Shown here in pieces: positions 18,011-27,091 of a DNA stretch of 64,000 nucleotides; positions within the stretch are counted from its first letter, which is position 1; the number at the start of each line of letters is the position of its first letter. The translations under genes were made by a program, and so were the position numbers. The stretch comes from Clostridiales bacterium (GTDB taxonomy: Bacteria; Bacillota; Clostridia; Oscillospirales; Oscillospiraceae), in NCBI GenBank assembly GCA_902362775.1, contig CABIXV010000002.1, positions 1,679 through 65,678 on the forward strand, written 5' to 3'. The notes under the pieces are model-generated. The model made no database searches, had not been told where the DNA came from, and saw nothing but the letters and a program-made list of their open reading frames with translations.

Positions 18011-18763
18011 ATGCCGCTGTCTGAAACCGCCCAAAAAAATTATACTCGGATGTTTGGAGATTTTCCGCCTCCCCTGGCTGACTCCGACCCAGAATTTACC
18101 CGTCTGTTTCTGGATTTTGCGCTGGATGAGGTACCAAGCCAGACAAAGCCAGACGACCGGACCCACTTTTTGACTGTTCTGGCTGCCCTCATGGGGTGCC
18201 AGGGACTAGACTGTTTTCAGGCCATGGCCCCTGCCGCTCTTCGTTCCGGCCTCTCTCCAGTGGAACTGAAAGAACTAGTCTACCAGGGAACCGCCTATCT
18301 GGGTCTGGGGCGGGTGCTCCCTTTTTTGAAGGCCGTCAATGAGGCTCTCACCGCTGCCGGTGTCCCTCTGCCCCTGGAGGAGCAGGGCACCACTGATCCC
18401 GACAGCCGTCTGGAAGCAGGCAATCAGGCCCAAGTGGATATTTTTGGGACACATATGCGTGGCTTTCAAAATAGCGGGCCCCAGGAAAGCCGCCACATCA
18501 ACCGCTGGCTGGCCGGCAACTGCTTTGGCGATTATTATACCCGCGGCGGGCTGGATTACCGGGACCGAGAGCTTATCACCTTCTGCTTTCTGGCCGCCCA
18601 AGGTGGCTGTGAACCTCAGCTCACTAGCCACGCCGCCGCTAATCTGCGGCTGGGAAATGATAAGCCCCTTCTAATCCGGGTGATCTCCCAATGTCTGCCC
18701 TATATTGGCTATCCTAGGAGTCTCAACGCCCTTACCTGCATTAATCAGGCAGCTACAAAATAA
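18011..18763 (+). CDS. Carboxymuconolactone decarboxylase/AhpD-like protein
   Basis: A 250-residue protein with two tandem CMD-type helical domains (about residues 30-115 and 135-240). The second contains RELITFCFLAAQGGCEPQLTSHAAAN. The first, around AALMGCQGLDCFQ, has a Cys pair with an unusual spacing rather than the standard CxxC of AhpD. It may be a peroxidase-partner or a decarboxylase-like protein. GGAGGAGATCACCT precedes the ATG. It sits between the cupin and the Fe-S aldo/keto reductase in a MerR-controlled operon. Confidence 0.85.
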   Translation: MPLSETAQKNYTRMFGDFPPPLADSDPEFTRLFLDFALDEVPSQTKPDDRTHFLTVLAALMGCQGLDCFQAMAPAALRSGLSPVELKELVYQGTAYLGLGRVLPFLKAVNEALTAAGVPLPLEEQGTTDPDSRLEAGNQAQVDIFGTHMRGFQNSGPQESRHINRWLAGNCFGDYYTRGGLDYRDRELITFCFLAAQGGCEPQLTSHAAANLRLGNDKPLLIRVISQCLPYIGYPRSLNALTCINQAATK

Positions 18764-18783
18764 AAGAACAGGAGAACTACAAC

Positions 18784-19929
18784 ATGAAATACCGCATACT
18801 GGGCCGCACTGGCCTTCGGGTCAGTGAGATTGGCATGGGCTGCGAGGGGCTGGTAGACAAGCCCTATACAACCGTGAAGGAATTTATTGACCAGATGGAG
18901 GAGAGCGGCATCAACTGCATCGACCTCTACTCCCCTGACCCGGATATGAGGTCTAACCTGGGCCGCGCCCTCCGGGGGCGCCGCAACAAGTTTGTCCTTC
19001 AGGCCCACCTGTGCACCATCTGGAAGAACGGTCAATACAAGCGGACCAGGAACATCGACGAGGTGCGCGAGAGCTTTGAGGATCAGCTCCACCGCCTGGA
19101 AACGGACCATGTGGAGATCGGCATGGTCCACTATGTGGATTCTCTCTCTGACTGGGAGGCGGTCCAGTCTGGGCCGGTCATGGCCTATGCCCAGCAGCTG
19201 AAGGCGGCGGGCCGCATCGGCTGCATCGGTCTGTCCAGCCACAACCCCCAAGTAGCCCAGGCGGCAGTGGGCAGCGGTCTTATCGACGTGCTCATGTTCA
19301 GTGTCAATCCCTGCTACGATCTGCAGCCCGCCAGCGAGGATGTAGAGGAGTTGTGGGCGGAGAAAAACTATGAAAAAGACCTAGTCAACATGGACCCACA
19401 GCGCCAGGCCCTCTATGAGAGCTGCCAGAGGCAGGGAGTGGGCATCACCGTGATGAAGGCTTTTGGGGGCGGCGACCTGCTCAGTCAGTATTCCCCTGCC
19501 GGAAAGGCTCTTACCCCCTTTCAGTGCCTCCACTATGCCCTGACCCGCCCCGGTGTGGCCTCAGTCATGTCAGGGGCCCGAACTCTGGAGGAACTGCGTG
19601 TTTGTTTGGACTATGAGCAGGCCAGTGAAGAGGAAAAGGACTATGCCGCCGCCTTTGCCTCCCTGCCTAAGATCAGTTGGAAGGGACACTGTATGTACTG
19701 CGGTCACTGCGCTCCCTGCCCTAAGGGGATTGACGTGGCCTCCGTCACCAAGTTTTTCAATCTTGCCAAGGCGCAGGGCCAGATTCCGGAAACGGTGCGG
19801 GAGCATTATATGGGCCTCCCCAGCCACGCTGGGGCGTGTATCGCCTGCGGCGCCTGTGAGAATCGCTGTCCCTTTGGCGTCCCTATCATCCGAAATATGG
19901 CGGACGCCGCCGCTCTGTTTGGACTGTAA
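18784..19929 (+). CDS. Aldo/keto reductase with C-terminal 2x[4Fe-4S] domain
   Basis: A 381-residue fusion: an AKR barrel (residues 1 to about 285) and a ferredoxin-like tail with CMYCGHCAPCP and CIACGACENRCP, each able to hold a [4Fe-4S] cluster. The barrel begins MKYRILGRTGLRVSEIGMGC; the usual Asp is in CIDLYSP, while the catalytic Tyr/Lys positions are less clear. Such proteins are common in anaerobes and probably couple carbonyl reduction to ferredoxin-like electron transfer. AACAGGAGAACTACAAC precedes the ATG. It is cotranscribed with the cupin and CMD genes. Confidence 0.9.
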   Translation: MKYRILGRTGLRVSEIGMGCEGLVDKPYTTVKEFIDQMEESGINCIDLYSPDPDMRSNLGRALRGRRNKFVLQAHLCTIWKNGQYKRTRNIDEVRESFEDQLHRLETDHVEIGMVHYVDSLSDWEAVQSGPVMAYAQQLKAAGRIGCIGLSSHNPQVAQAAVGSGLIDVLMFSVNPCYDLQPASEDVEELWAEKNYEKDLVNMDPQRQALYESCQRQGVGITVMKAFGGGDLLSQYSPAGKALTPFQCLHYALTRPGVASVMSGARTLEELRVCLDYEQASEEEKDYAAAFASLPKISWKGHCMYCGHCAPCPKGIDVASVTKFFNLAKAQGQIPETVREHYMGLPSHAGACIACGACENRCPFGVPIIRNMADAAALFGL

Positions 19930-19942
19930 GGAGGACTGTTCC

Positions 19943-20341
19943 ATGACCATTGCCGAAGTGAGCAGACAATATGGTATCTCTGCCGATACCCTGCGGTACT
20001 ACGAGCGTATCGGACTCATTCCTCCGGTCCCCCGGAACAAGGGCGGCATCCGTGACTATGACCAGGAGTCCTGCGGCTGGATCGAGCTGATGAAGTGTAT
20101 GCGTTCGGCCGGGGTACAGATCGAGGCTCTTATCAAGTATGTGGACCTATTTCAGCAGGGAGACGCCACTCTGGATGCCCGAAAGGCTCTGCTGATGGAC
20201 CAGCGGGATCGGCTGGTGGCCCGCATGGCGGATATGCAGGCCTCGCTGGACCGGCTGAATGACAAAATCCAGCGTTATGAGCAGGGGCTGATGTCCCAGG
20301 AGCGCCTGCTCCAGCGACTCCATACGGAGCGCCAGATGTAA
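19943..20341 (+). CDS. MerR-family transcriptional activator
   Basis: A 132-residue MerR-type regulator. The N-terminal HTH and wing (MTIAEVSRQYGISADTLRYYERIGLIPPV) are followed by a dimerisation coiled coil (about residues 80-120) and a short tail without the Cys residues of metal sensors. It resembles the AdhR group that responds to reactive aldehydes. The real start at 19943 follows AAGGAGGACTGTTCC, 13 nt after the AKR stop; the frame is open much further upstream, but that overlaps the AKR gene. It likely activates the operon through the palindrome at 17496-17509. Confidence 0.9.
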   Translation: MTIAEVSRQYGISADTLRYYERIGLIPPVPRNKGGIRDYDQESCGWIELMKCMRSAGVQIEALIKYVDLFQQGDATLDARKALLMDQRDRLVARMADMQASLDRLNDKIQRYEQGLMSQERLLQRLHTERQM

Positions 20342-20351
20342 AACTGTCCAT

Positions 20352-20383
20352 AAAAGGCGCCCGGCTTATTGACCGGGCGCTTT
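20352..20383 (+). terminator. Terminator after the merR operon
   Basis: AAAGGCGCCCGG and CCGGGCGCTTT form a stem with an 8-nt loop, 10 nt after the merR stop. Confidence 0.75.
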
Positions 20384-20428
20384 CCCCTGTATTTTATTAA
20401 TCGCCCTCCGGCCTCCCACGGAATTCTT

Positions 20429-20458
20429 TTGTCCATTTCCTCTGGAATATGCTATAAT
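20429..20458 (+). promoter_or_regulatory. Promoter of the TauE/anSME pair
   Basis: TTGTCC (20429-20434), 18 nt, TATAAT (20453-20458), with a 50-nt leader to the TauE start. Confidence 0.7.
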
Positions 20459-20512
20459 GAGAGCAAAGCACGTTCTCTTCTGGAGATGGAAGCGGACCGG
20501 GAGGTAATTTCT

Positions 20513-21304
20513 ATGCAGTACATACTATATTTTTTGATCGCCATCGGCGCTACCACAGTGGGCTCCCTCACGGGGATGGGAGGCGGAGTTATCATCAAGC
20601 CGCTGATGGATGTGATGCACCACTTCGATGTGGAGACCATCGGTGTCTTGTCCTCCATCACGGTCTTCTCCATGTCCGCTGTTTCCATTGGAAAGCAGAT
20701 GCTGGCCAAGGTACAGATTCCCTTTCAAATTGCCATTCCCCTCTCTCTTGGTTCTGTGGTGGGCGGCTACATCGGACAGTGGATGTTGAGCGCCATCGTA
20801 TCCGGCGTTCAGGCCCAGGGCTTGGTCACCGTAGTCCAGAACGGACTGCTGGCCGTCCTCATCCTGTGTGTCTACCTCTATATGAAGCATAAGGCGAATA
20901 TCCGGGGGCTCCAGCTCTCCGGGGTCCCGGTATCCCTGGCGGCCGGCTGCTTTCTCGGCATCTGTTCCTCTTTTCTAGGGATCGGCGGCGGCCCGATCAA
21001 CGTAGCCCTTATCATCTACCTATACTCTGTCAGCACGAAAATGGCCACTGTCTGCTCTCTGATGACCATTCTTTTTGCCCAAATCTCCAAGCTGGTCACG
21101 GTGGCCCTTTCTACCGGGTTTCTGGTATATGACCTGTCTGTCGCTCCGGTCATGGTGGTGGGCGCCATCGCCGGCGGCTTTCTCGGCGCCAGCTTGAGCA
21201 AGCGGTTCTCCGAGGCGGGAGTCGAGCGGGCCTTCAACTGCGTTCAGCTCCTGGTGCTGGCCATTGCCCTGTTCAATATCGCCCGCAACCTGATTGGGGG
21301 GTGA
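20513..21304 (+). CDS. TauE/SafE-family sulfite/sulfonate-type permease
   Basis: A 263-residue membrane protein with about eight segments and two related halves, marked by GSLTGMGGGVIIKPL and FLGIGGGPINVALI. TauE/SafE proteins are associated with export or import of sulfite, sulfonates or other small anions. Start 20513 lies 7 nt after GGGAGGT; the frame is open 48 codons upstream through the terminator and promoter. It overlaps the sulfatase-maturase gene closely, so export of sulfate or sulfite produced by sulfatase action is a reasonable inference. Confidence 0.85.
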   Translation: MQYILYFLIAIGATTVGSLTGMGGGVIIKPLMDVMHHFDVETIGVLSSITVFSMSAVSIGKQMLAKVQIPFQIAIPLSLGSVVGGYIGQWMLSAIVSGVQAQGLVTVVQNGLLAVLILCVYLYMKHKANIRGLQLSGVPVSLAAGCFLGICSSFLGIGGGPINVALIIYLYSVSTKMATVCSLMTILFAQISKLVTVALSTGFLVYDLSVAPVMVVGAIAGGFLGASLSKRFSEAGVERAFNCVQLLVLAIALFNIARNLIGG

Positions 21305-21306
21305 GC

Positions 21307-22425
21307 ATGGGAAATCTCACTTTCTTAGTCAAGCCCGCCTCCAGCCTGTGCGGGATGCGATGCCGCTACTGCTTTTATGAGGACATTTCTGCCCTTCGGT
21401 CCGTCAAGAGCATGGGCGTTATGTCACTGGAAACCGCGCACCGGCTCCTGGAGTCTGGCATACAGGCGGCAGGTCCTCATGGCTCCCTCCAAATCACCTT
21501 CCAGGGCGGCGAACCCACGCTGGCTGGTCTGGACTTTTTCCAAAGTTTTATCGCTTTGGAACGGGAGCTCTGCCCTTCTACAATCCAAATCAGCCACTCC
21601 ATCCAGACCAACGGAATGGCGCTGGATGGAGACTGGGTCCGGTTTTTTCAGGAAAATCGGTTTCTGGTAGGCCTGTCTCTGGATGGAAGCCGGGAGATCC
21701 ACGACCGCTTCCGGGTGGACGCCCAGGGCCGGGGAAGCTGGGACCGGGCGACCCGTTCCCTGGCCCTTTTGGACAAGGCCGGTGTGGAAACCAACCTTCT
21801 GTGCGTCATTACAGGTCCTCTGGCCCGCAGCGCCCAAAAGGTGTATCATTCTCTGAACAAGCTGGGCAGCCATGCCCTTCAGTTCATCCCCTGCCTGGAC
21901 CCCCTAGAGGGGGAACGTGGGTGTATGCCCTGGTCTCTGACCCCCCAGCGGTACAGTCAGTTTCTTCGAGACCTGTTTGACTGCTGGTATCTGGATTTGC
22001 AGCGAGGCCACTATGTGAGCATCCGTCTCTTTGACGACTATCTCCGCATCCTGGCCGGGATGCCCCCCAGCACCTGTGCCTCCTCTGGTGCCTGCGGAAG
22101 CTACTTGGTCGTGGAGGGGGACGGCGGCCTCTATCCCTGCGACTTCTTTGTGCTGGACCAGTGGTATCTGGGCAATATCCACCAAATGTCTGTAGAAGAG
22201 GCCGTCCAGAGTCCGAGAGCCCTGGCCTTTCTGGATGAGGGCCGCCGCCGGCCCCGAGACTGCCTTGGCTGTCCCCACCTCTCCCTCTGCCGGGGCGGGT
22301 GTCCCCGGGATTGGACTGGACTTGGACTGGACAGAGCAAACTACTACTGCCCTGCCTTCCACGCCTTCCTGGACTACGCCCTCCCCCGGCTTCGGCAGGC
22401 CGCGGGAGCCATTCTATCTAAATAA
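21307..22425 (+). CDS. Anaerobic sulfatase-maturating radical SAM enzyme (anSME)
   Basis: A 372-residue radical SAM/SPASM protein. The SAM-cluster motif is C15-GMR-C19-RY-C22; TFQGGEPTLAG is the GGE motif. The C-terminal SPASM Cys set is CASSGAC, LYPCDFF, CLGCPHLSLCRGGCPRDW and a last YYCPAFH. anSMEs oxidise the active-site Cys or Ser of sulfatases to formylglycine. A Cys-type sulfatase gene lies about 1.2 kb away on the other strand, making the partner clear. ATG 21307 follows GGGGGGTGAGC; a GTG two codons earlier overlaps the TauE stop and is also possible. Confidence 0.9.
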   Translation: MGNLTFLVKPASSLCGMRCRYCFYEDISALRSVKSMGVMSLETAHRLLESGIQAAGPHGSLQITFQGGEPTLAGLDFFQSFIALERELCPSTIQISHSIQTNGMALDGDWVRFFQENRFLVGLSLDGSREIHDRFRVDAQGRGSWDRATRSLALLDKAGVETNLLCVITGPLARSAQKVYHSLNKLGSHALQFIPCLDPLEGERGCMPWSLTPQRYSQFLRDLFDCWYLDLQRGHYVSIRLFDDYLRILAGMPPSTCASSGACGSYLVVEGDGGLYPCDFFVLDQWYLGNIHQMSVEEAVQSPRALAFLDEGRRRPRDCLGCPHLSLCRGGCPRDWTGLGLDRANYYCPAFHAFLDYALPRLRQAAGAILSK

Positions 22426-22427
22426 AC

Positions 22428-22473
22428 AAAAAAGCCCTGAGCGGTCCTGTCTGGACTGCTCAGGGCTTTTTTG
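22428..22473. terminator. Bidirectional terminator
   Basis: AAAAAAGCCCTGAGC pairs with GCTCAGGGCTTTTTT between two convergent operons. Confidence 0.9.
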
Positions 22474-22475
22474 TT

Positions 22476-23579
22476 TCAAAGTTCCCGAATGGAGGTGCCG
22501 ATGTAGATTTTGGGTTTCATCACATAGGTATAATTTTTGTCGTCACAGTCCCGGCGCTCGATCATGGTCATCAGGCGGGTAGCCACCAGTTGGCCCACCT
22601 TCCTACCCTGATGGACAGAGCAGGTGATCCCCTCTGCTTCCCAGTCATTCCCAGAGTAGTCAAAGCAGACCAAGGAACAGTCCTCAGGAACCCGCCTTCC
22701 CTGCTCCTCCAACACCTGGCGCACCAGGCGGTAGATCATATAGTTGCAGCATACCACCGCAGTATACTTGGGCAGGCTCCGCAGAAAGCGGTCAATGGAG
22801 CGGGCAAAACGGGGATCGTGGGCCTCGTTAGACACGCACCACTTGATATAGTCGTCCTGGTAATCCACCCCCCGCTTGATCAGGGCGGCGGTGGTTCCCT
22901 GGAATTTCTCAATGCTCTGATAGTTGTCATAGACGAAAATACCCGCAATCTGCCGGTGTCCCGCCTGTACCAAAAGCCCAATCAGCCGGTCAGCGCACTC
23001 CATGTCGTTGACGATGACCCGGGGATAGTGCAGATTTTTATAATAGTTGTTATAGAAGATGACCGGGATGCGCCGGCGATAAATTTCCTGATAGCAGTCC
23101 AGATTTGGGTTGAGCAGACTGGCCTTTACACCGTCGATAATAAAGCCATCAAAATGCTGGTGCACCACTGTCTGTAAGCAGCGCCGTTCCGTGGAAAACT
23201 TGTTGTCTGTAAAGAACACCCGCAGATCCACCCGGTCAGCGGGGAGCACGCTCTTTACCCCTTCCAGCAGACCGGAATTGGCGTTGGAATCCTGCCCCTG
23301 AAGAATCAGTCCAATCTTTTGGGCGGTGGATCCCACATCCAGTTCTCTTGACAGGGCGGCCTCCTTATTGATGTAAGTACCACTGCCCTTTACCCGGCGG
23401 ATCAGTCCCTCCTGGTCCATACGGGCCAGGGCGGACCTGGCCGTCTCCCGGCTGATGTCCAGCCGGCGGCACAGGGCGTTCTCCGAGGGAAGCTTCAAAT
23501 TGCCGGAAAACTTGTTTTCATCAATATAGGCCAGCAACCAGCGGTAGACCTGCTCCGACTTTTTATCGGCGCCTGCCAA
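22476..23579 (-). CDS. GntR-type HTH fused to LacI-type ligand domain (AraR-like regulator)
   Basis: A 367-residue hybrid regulator. Residues about 8-75 are a GntR winged helix (LKLPSENALCRRLDISRETARSALARMDQEGLI, then VKGSGTYI). Residues about 88-365 are a periplasmic-binding-protein fold as in LacI (IGLILQG, FDGFIIDG, YPRVIVND, GHRQIAGI, SLVCFDYSGNDW). Such AraR-like proteins respond to sugars. Translation starts at TTG 23579, after GGAGGGAATTTCC and 13 nt past the sulfatase stop. It closes the sulfatase/TTT operon and probably acts on the palindrome at 28170-28188. Confidence 0.88.
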   Translation of the reverse strand: MAGADKKSEQVYRWLLAYIDENKFSGNLKLPSENALCRRLDISRETARSALARMDQEGLIRRVKGSGTYINKEAALSRELDVGSTAQKIGLILQGQDSNANSGLLEGVKSVLPADRVDLRVFFTDNKFSTERRCLQTVVHQHFDGFIIDGVKASLLNPNLDCYQEIYRRRIPVIFYNNYYKNLHYPRVIVNDMECADRLIGLLVQAGHRQIAGIFVYDNYQSIEKFQGTTAALIKRGVDYQDDYIKWCVSNEAHDPRFARSIDRFLRSLPKYTAVVCCNYMIYRLVRQVLEEQGRRVPEDCSLVCFDYSGNDWEAEGITCSVHQGRKVGQLVATRLMTMIERRDCDDKNYTYVMKPKIYIGTSIREL

Positions 23580-23592
23580 GGAAATTCCCTCC

Positions 23593-24945
23593 TCAGTCAA
23601 CAATGGCCGGCCGGGTCCCCTCCGCCCGCTCGATCCAGTCCGCCAGGCGGGCACGCATATCCTCCTTCACCTGGGCATAGGAGGGATCGGCTACCACGTT
23701 GTTCAACTGCCAGGGATCGACCTTCAGATCATAGAGGAAGTCGTCCGCGTAGAGGTCAGAGGCTGCCGCCTCGCCGCCGTTGACACCGGGGGCATAGACA
23801 GAGTAGAGATAATTGGCCGTACGGACGCAGCGGCCCACCCGGCTCTCCGAAATCTGGGCGAACACCTGGTTAGGTCTATTATCGTCCTTTTTCTCCACTA
23901 CGTCAAGGAGGTTCTCTCCGATCATCTCATCGCCCACGTCTACACCAGCTAGGGCCAGAATGGTCTTGGGCAGGCTTTCGGTGGACACCAGTTCCTCCAC
24001 CGCTACACCGCCCTTGAAGGGGCCGCCGGCGATGACCAGGGGCACATGGAGGGCGCCGTCATGGCAGGATCGCTTGTAGTCATCGTAGCCGTTGAGATGG
24101 CCGTCGGTGTTTCGGGTTTTGAAGTGGGAGCCGTGGTCGGAGGCAAAGATGATGACGGTATTATCGTACAGCCCCTCCTTTTTCAGCCGCTCCACCAGCC
24201 GTCCCAGGTTCTCGTCCAGGCTGGCGCACTGGCCCAGGTAGTCAGGGTACTCCTCCGCGGCGTTGCCTTTGAGCACCTCCAGATCGTGGGGCAGGACGAA
24301 GTTCCTGTACTTCTCCTTGGAGCCCTCGGGTCCCTCGTAGTGCTTGCGGTCATTCTGGTGGTGGGGCTCGATCTGGGAGATGGTCATAAAGAAGGGCTTT
24401 TTCCGGTCATAGGTGTCAAAGAACTCCAGCGCCATGTTGTTGATGCAGTCGGCCCGGTAGCCCTTGAAGTCGACGCGGTTGTTGTTCTCGTCGAACACAT
24501 AGCCGTCATAGCCGTGGGAGGTAAACTCCAACACGTCGGCGGCCCTCCAGTATCCGGTATATCCACCCCGAAGCTCCTTGGGAATGGCAGTGATGGTGTG
24601 GTCAATCGTGGGGGGCTTCTCCAGCTCGCCGTCACTGGCCAGGTGCCACTTGCCGATGTAGGCGGTCTCATATCCCGCCTCCTCGATGTAGTTTGCCAGA
24701 GTCTTGACGCCAGCGGGCAGCATGATGTTGTTGCGGAAGCAGCCCGTCTCGGTGGGATATTTTCCGGTCTGGAACAGGGCGCGGCAGGGGCCGCACACCG
24801 GCTGGGGGGAAAAGGCGTTGTCAAACTTCACGCCTTCCTGGGCCAGTTTGTCCAGATTGGGGGTGATGTCCAGAGGCTGGCCGAAACAGCCGCAGGTATC
24901 CCAGCGCTGCTGGTCGGTGAAGTAAAAGATAATATTATTGGGCAT
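23593..24945 (-). CDS. Cytoplasmic Cys-type sulfatase
   Basis: A 450-residue type I sulfatase. The formylglycine signature is C51-G-P-C-R-A-L-F-Q-T-G, with C51 the residue to be oxidised by anSME. Metal ligands include D11-Q12 near the N-terminus and the D-H pair in FASDHGSHF. The protein starts MPNNIIFYFTDQQRW without a signal peptide, so it should act inside the cell on an imported sulfate ester. GGAGGACAACTGAT precedes the ATG, overlapping the tctA end. It resembles choline-sulfatase/arylsulfatase-type enzymes, but the substrate is unknown; the cotranscribed TTT transporter suggests a carboxylated one. Confidence 0.92.
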   Translation of the reverse strand: MPNNIIFYFTDQQRWDTCGCFGQPLDITPNLDKLAQEGVKFDNAFSPQPVCGPCRALFQTGKYPTETGCFRNNIMLPAGVKTLANYIEEAGYETAYIGKWHLASDGELEKPPTIDHTITAIPKELRGGYTGYWRAADVLEFTSHGYDGYVFDENNNRVDFKGYRADCINNMALEFFDTYDRKKPFFMTISQIEPHHQNDRKHYEGPEGSKEKYRNFVLPHDLEVLKGNAAEEYPDYLGQCASLDENLGRLVERLKKEGLYDNTVIIFASDHGSHFKTRNTDGHLNGYDDYKRSCHDGALHVPLVIAGGPFKGGVAVEELVSTESLPKTILALAGVDVGDEMIGENLLDVVEKKDDNRPNQVFAQISESRVGRCVRTANYLYSVYAPGVNGGEAAASDLYADDFLYDLKVDPWQLNNVVADPSYAQVKEDMRARLADWIERAEGTRPAIVD

Positions 24946-24946
24946 A

Positions 24947-26461
24947 TCAGTTGTCCTCCTTCTGGACGGCGGCCTTGGCAGCCTTGGCCTCTTTCAGCTT
25001 GCCGCGAATGATGGCGGCCAGTGCCACGACGATCAGCGCCAGGAATATCTTGCAGTAGATACTCTGGAAGAAAATGCTGGGGCTGCCGTCGGAGATGAGC
25101 AGGGCACGGCGGAAGTTGGTCTCGGTCATGCTGCCCAGCACCAGGCCCAGCAGGATGGGCACGGGAGGCAGGTCCAGCTTGCGCAAGACCCAGGCCAGCA
25201 CGCCGAAGATGAGGGCCACGCCCACATCAAAGTAGTTTTCGTTGACGGAGTAGGCGCCGGCAAAGCAGAAGATCACAATGATGGGGGTAAGAATCTCCTG
25301 GGGGATGGAGACCACCTTGGCAAACAGGGTGGTAAGGAACTTGCCCTGGAGCAGCATAAAGAGGTTGACCAGGATGAGTCCCAGCATGATGGCATACATG
25401 ATATCGCCATCTGTAGTGAACAGAGAAAGGCCGGGGTTCAGGCCGTTAATCATCAGGGCGGAGAGCATGATGGCCACCGTGCCATCGCCGGGGATGCCCA
25501 GGGTGAGCAGGGGGATCAGAGTTGCGCCGGTAACGGCGTTGTTGGCCGATTCGGCGGCGGCGATACCCTCCACGGAGCCGTGGCCGAACTCCTCTGGATG
25601 CCTGGACAGGTTCTTGGCAGTGTTGTAGCTGAACCAGGACGCCTCGGAGGCGCCGGTGCCGGGGATGATGCCTACCATCACCCCGATAATAGAGGACATG
25701 ATCACCGGGCGGGCCATGCGTTTATACTCCTCCCTGGTGATCTTGCCGTCGTCCTTGATCTTGGTGGTGTCCAGATTTAGGCTGCCCAGCCGCTTTTCCG
25801 CCTTGGCCAGGATCTCCACCAGGGCGAACAGGCCGATCAGGCAGATGGCCAGATCCAGCCCGAGATACAGCCGGGAGATGCCGAAGGTGAAGCGGTCATA
25901 GCTGGTCATGGGGTCCGTGCCCACGCAGGAGATGAGCAGGCCCAAGCAGGCGGAAATCAGGCCCCTGATGATACTCTTGCCGGAGACACCCGCGATGATG
26001 GTCAGACCGAAGACACAGACCATAAAGTACTCCGCAGTGCCCAGCTGGGCGGCCACCTTGGCCACCTGGGGCCCCAGAAACAGCAGCATCAGGGCGGAGA
26101 ACACGCCGCCAAAGGTAGAGGCGTACAGGGCAATCTTCAGGGCCGCCTTGGTCCGCCCCTGCTCAGACAGAGGATGGCCGTCCAGCATGGTGGCCGCGGC
26201 GTGTGGCGTACCCGGCGTATTGATCAGGATGGCGGATACGCTGCCGCCATAACCGCCGGCGCAGTAGATGCCCAGCAGGAACATCATGCCCGGGATGGCG
26301 GTCATGGTATAGGTGACGGGCAGGAACAGGATGACGCACAGGATCACGCTCAGTCCGGGAATAGCGGCAAAGACCGATCCGACGAACACGCCGATATTGA
26401 TCCACAGGATATTTTCCAGCGTGAAAAGAAGGCCGGTAGCGGGAACGATATATTGCATCAT
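24947..26461 (-). CDS. TTT transporter large membrane subunit (TctA family), second system
   Basis: A 504-residue TctA-type permease with about 12 membrane segments. Signatures are GSVFAAIPGLSVILCV, ILINTPGTPHAAATML and IIPGTGASEASWFSY. The C-terminus is Lys/Ala-rich and cytoplasmic. It differs clearly from the first TctA in the window (5260-6789), so the two are not a recent duplication. It follows TctB by 18 nt and ends 1 nt before the sulfatase start codon, indicating tight cotranscription with the sulfatase. Confidence 0.93.
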   Translation of the reverse strand: MMQYIVPATGLLFTLENILWINIGVFVGSVFAAIPGLSVILCVILFLPVTYTMTAIPGMMFLLGIYCAGGYGGSVSAILINTPGTPHAAATMLDGHPLSEQGRTKAALKIALYASTFGGVFSALMLLFLGPQVAKVAAQLGTAEYFMVCVFGLTIIAGVSGKSIIRGLISACLGLLISCVGTDPMTSYDRFTFGISRLYLGLDLAICLIGLFALVEILAKAEKRLGSLNLDTTKIKDDGKITREEYKRMARPVIMSSIIGVMVGIIPGTGASEASWFSYNTAKNLSRHPEEFGHGSVEGIAAAESANNAVTGATLIPLLTLGIPGDGTVAIMLSALMINGLNPGLSLFTTDGDIMYAIMLGLILVNLFMLLQGKFLTTLFAKVVSIPQEILTPIIVIFCFAGAYSVNENYFDVGVALIFGVLAWVLRKLDLPPVPILLGLVLGSMTETNFRRALLISDGSPSIFFQSIYCKIFLALIVVALAAIIRGKLKEAKAAKAAVQKEDN

Positions 26462-26479
26462 AAAACGTTCAGCCTCCTT

Positions 26480-26995
26480 CTAAAATTCCACATTCAGGAC
26501 GAAACGGAAGCACGCCCAAATGACCACAGCCAAGGTGATGGTGATCACATAATAAGAGGGCTTTTTGCAGCGGAAATAGACCAAAAAGCCCAGACAGCAG
26601 AACACAGCGCCCACCACAAACAAGTCGGTGAAGCGGCACAGCAGATAGGTGATAACCAGAATGGTCAGGATAGCCAATGCTTTCAGCTCGGTCTGGAGGT
26701 TGATCACCTTCCAGTTGAGGGGCTGCTTGGTAAAGAGCTTATACAGCTCCTTGACAATCAGCATCCCGCAGCAAATCATCATCACGACCATCAGCAGGGT
26801 GGGGAAGGCGCGGCCATTCACTACGTCCTTTTCCGACACGATCACCTGCTGGGGCATAACGAACAGGATTGCCAGCGCAAAGAGAAAAAAGAGAATTCCC
26901 ACCGTCAAGTCCACAGGGATGCGGATCTCTTTTTCACAGAGCTTTTCTCCCCATGCGTCCAGACGGGCATGGAATCGATTGATCCAGTTTTTCAT
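26480..26995 (-). CDS. TTT transporter small membrane subunit (TctB family), second system
   Basis: A 171-residue protein with four membrane segments, the size and place of TctB. It begins MKNWINRFHARLDAWGEK and has an amphipathic N-terminus before the first segment VGILFFLFALAILFV. Start 26995 follows GAGGAGGTTTTTATTCGG; a longer frame uses an unsupported GTG. Sequence similarity within TctB is low, so the call rests on topology and context. Confidence 0.8.
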   Translation of the reverse strand: MKNWINRFHARLDAWGEKLCEKEIRIPVDLTVGILFFLFALAILFVMPQQVIVSEKDVVNGRAFPTLLMVVMMICCGMLIVKELYKLFTKQPLNWKVINLQTELKALAILTILVITYLLCRFTDLFVVGAVFCCLGFLVYFRCKKPSYYVITITLAVVIWACFRFVLNVEF

Positions 26996-27034
26996 CCGAA
27001 TAAAAACCTCCTCAGTCTGCACACACATAAAACC

Positions 27035-27070
27035 GGGGAATGGGTGGGATATTTCCCCATCCCATTCCCC
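27035..27070 (-). terminator. Intercistronic stem-loop between tctC and tctB, second system
   Basis: GGGGAATGGG and CCCATTCCCC form the outer stem, extended by GTGGG/CCCAT. No U-run follows. It sits at the same position as the hairpin at 7317-7352 in the first TTT operon. Confidence 0.6.
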
Positions 27071-27091
27071 AGTTATTGTGGTTGGTCAGGA

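Noticed and set aside
19553-19942. Upstream extension of the merR reading frame
   Set aside because: The frame is open but overlaps the Fe-S aldo/keto reductase in another phase; a strong ribosome site precedes the ATG at 19943.
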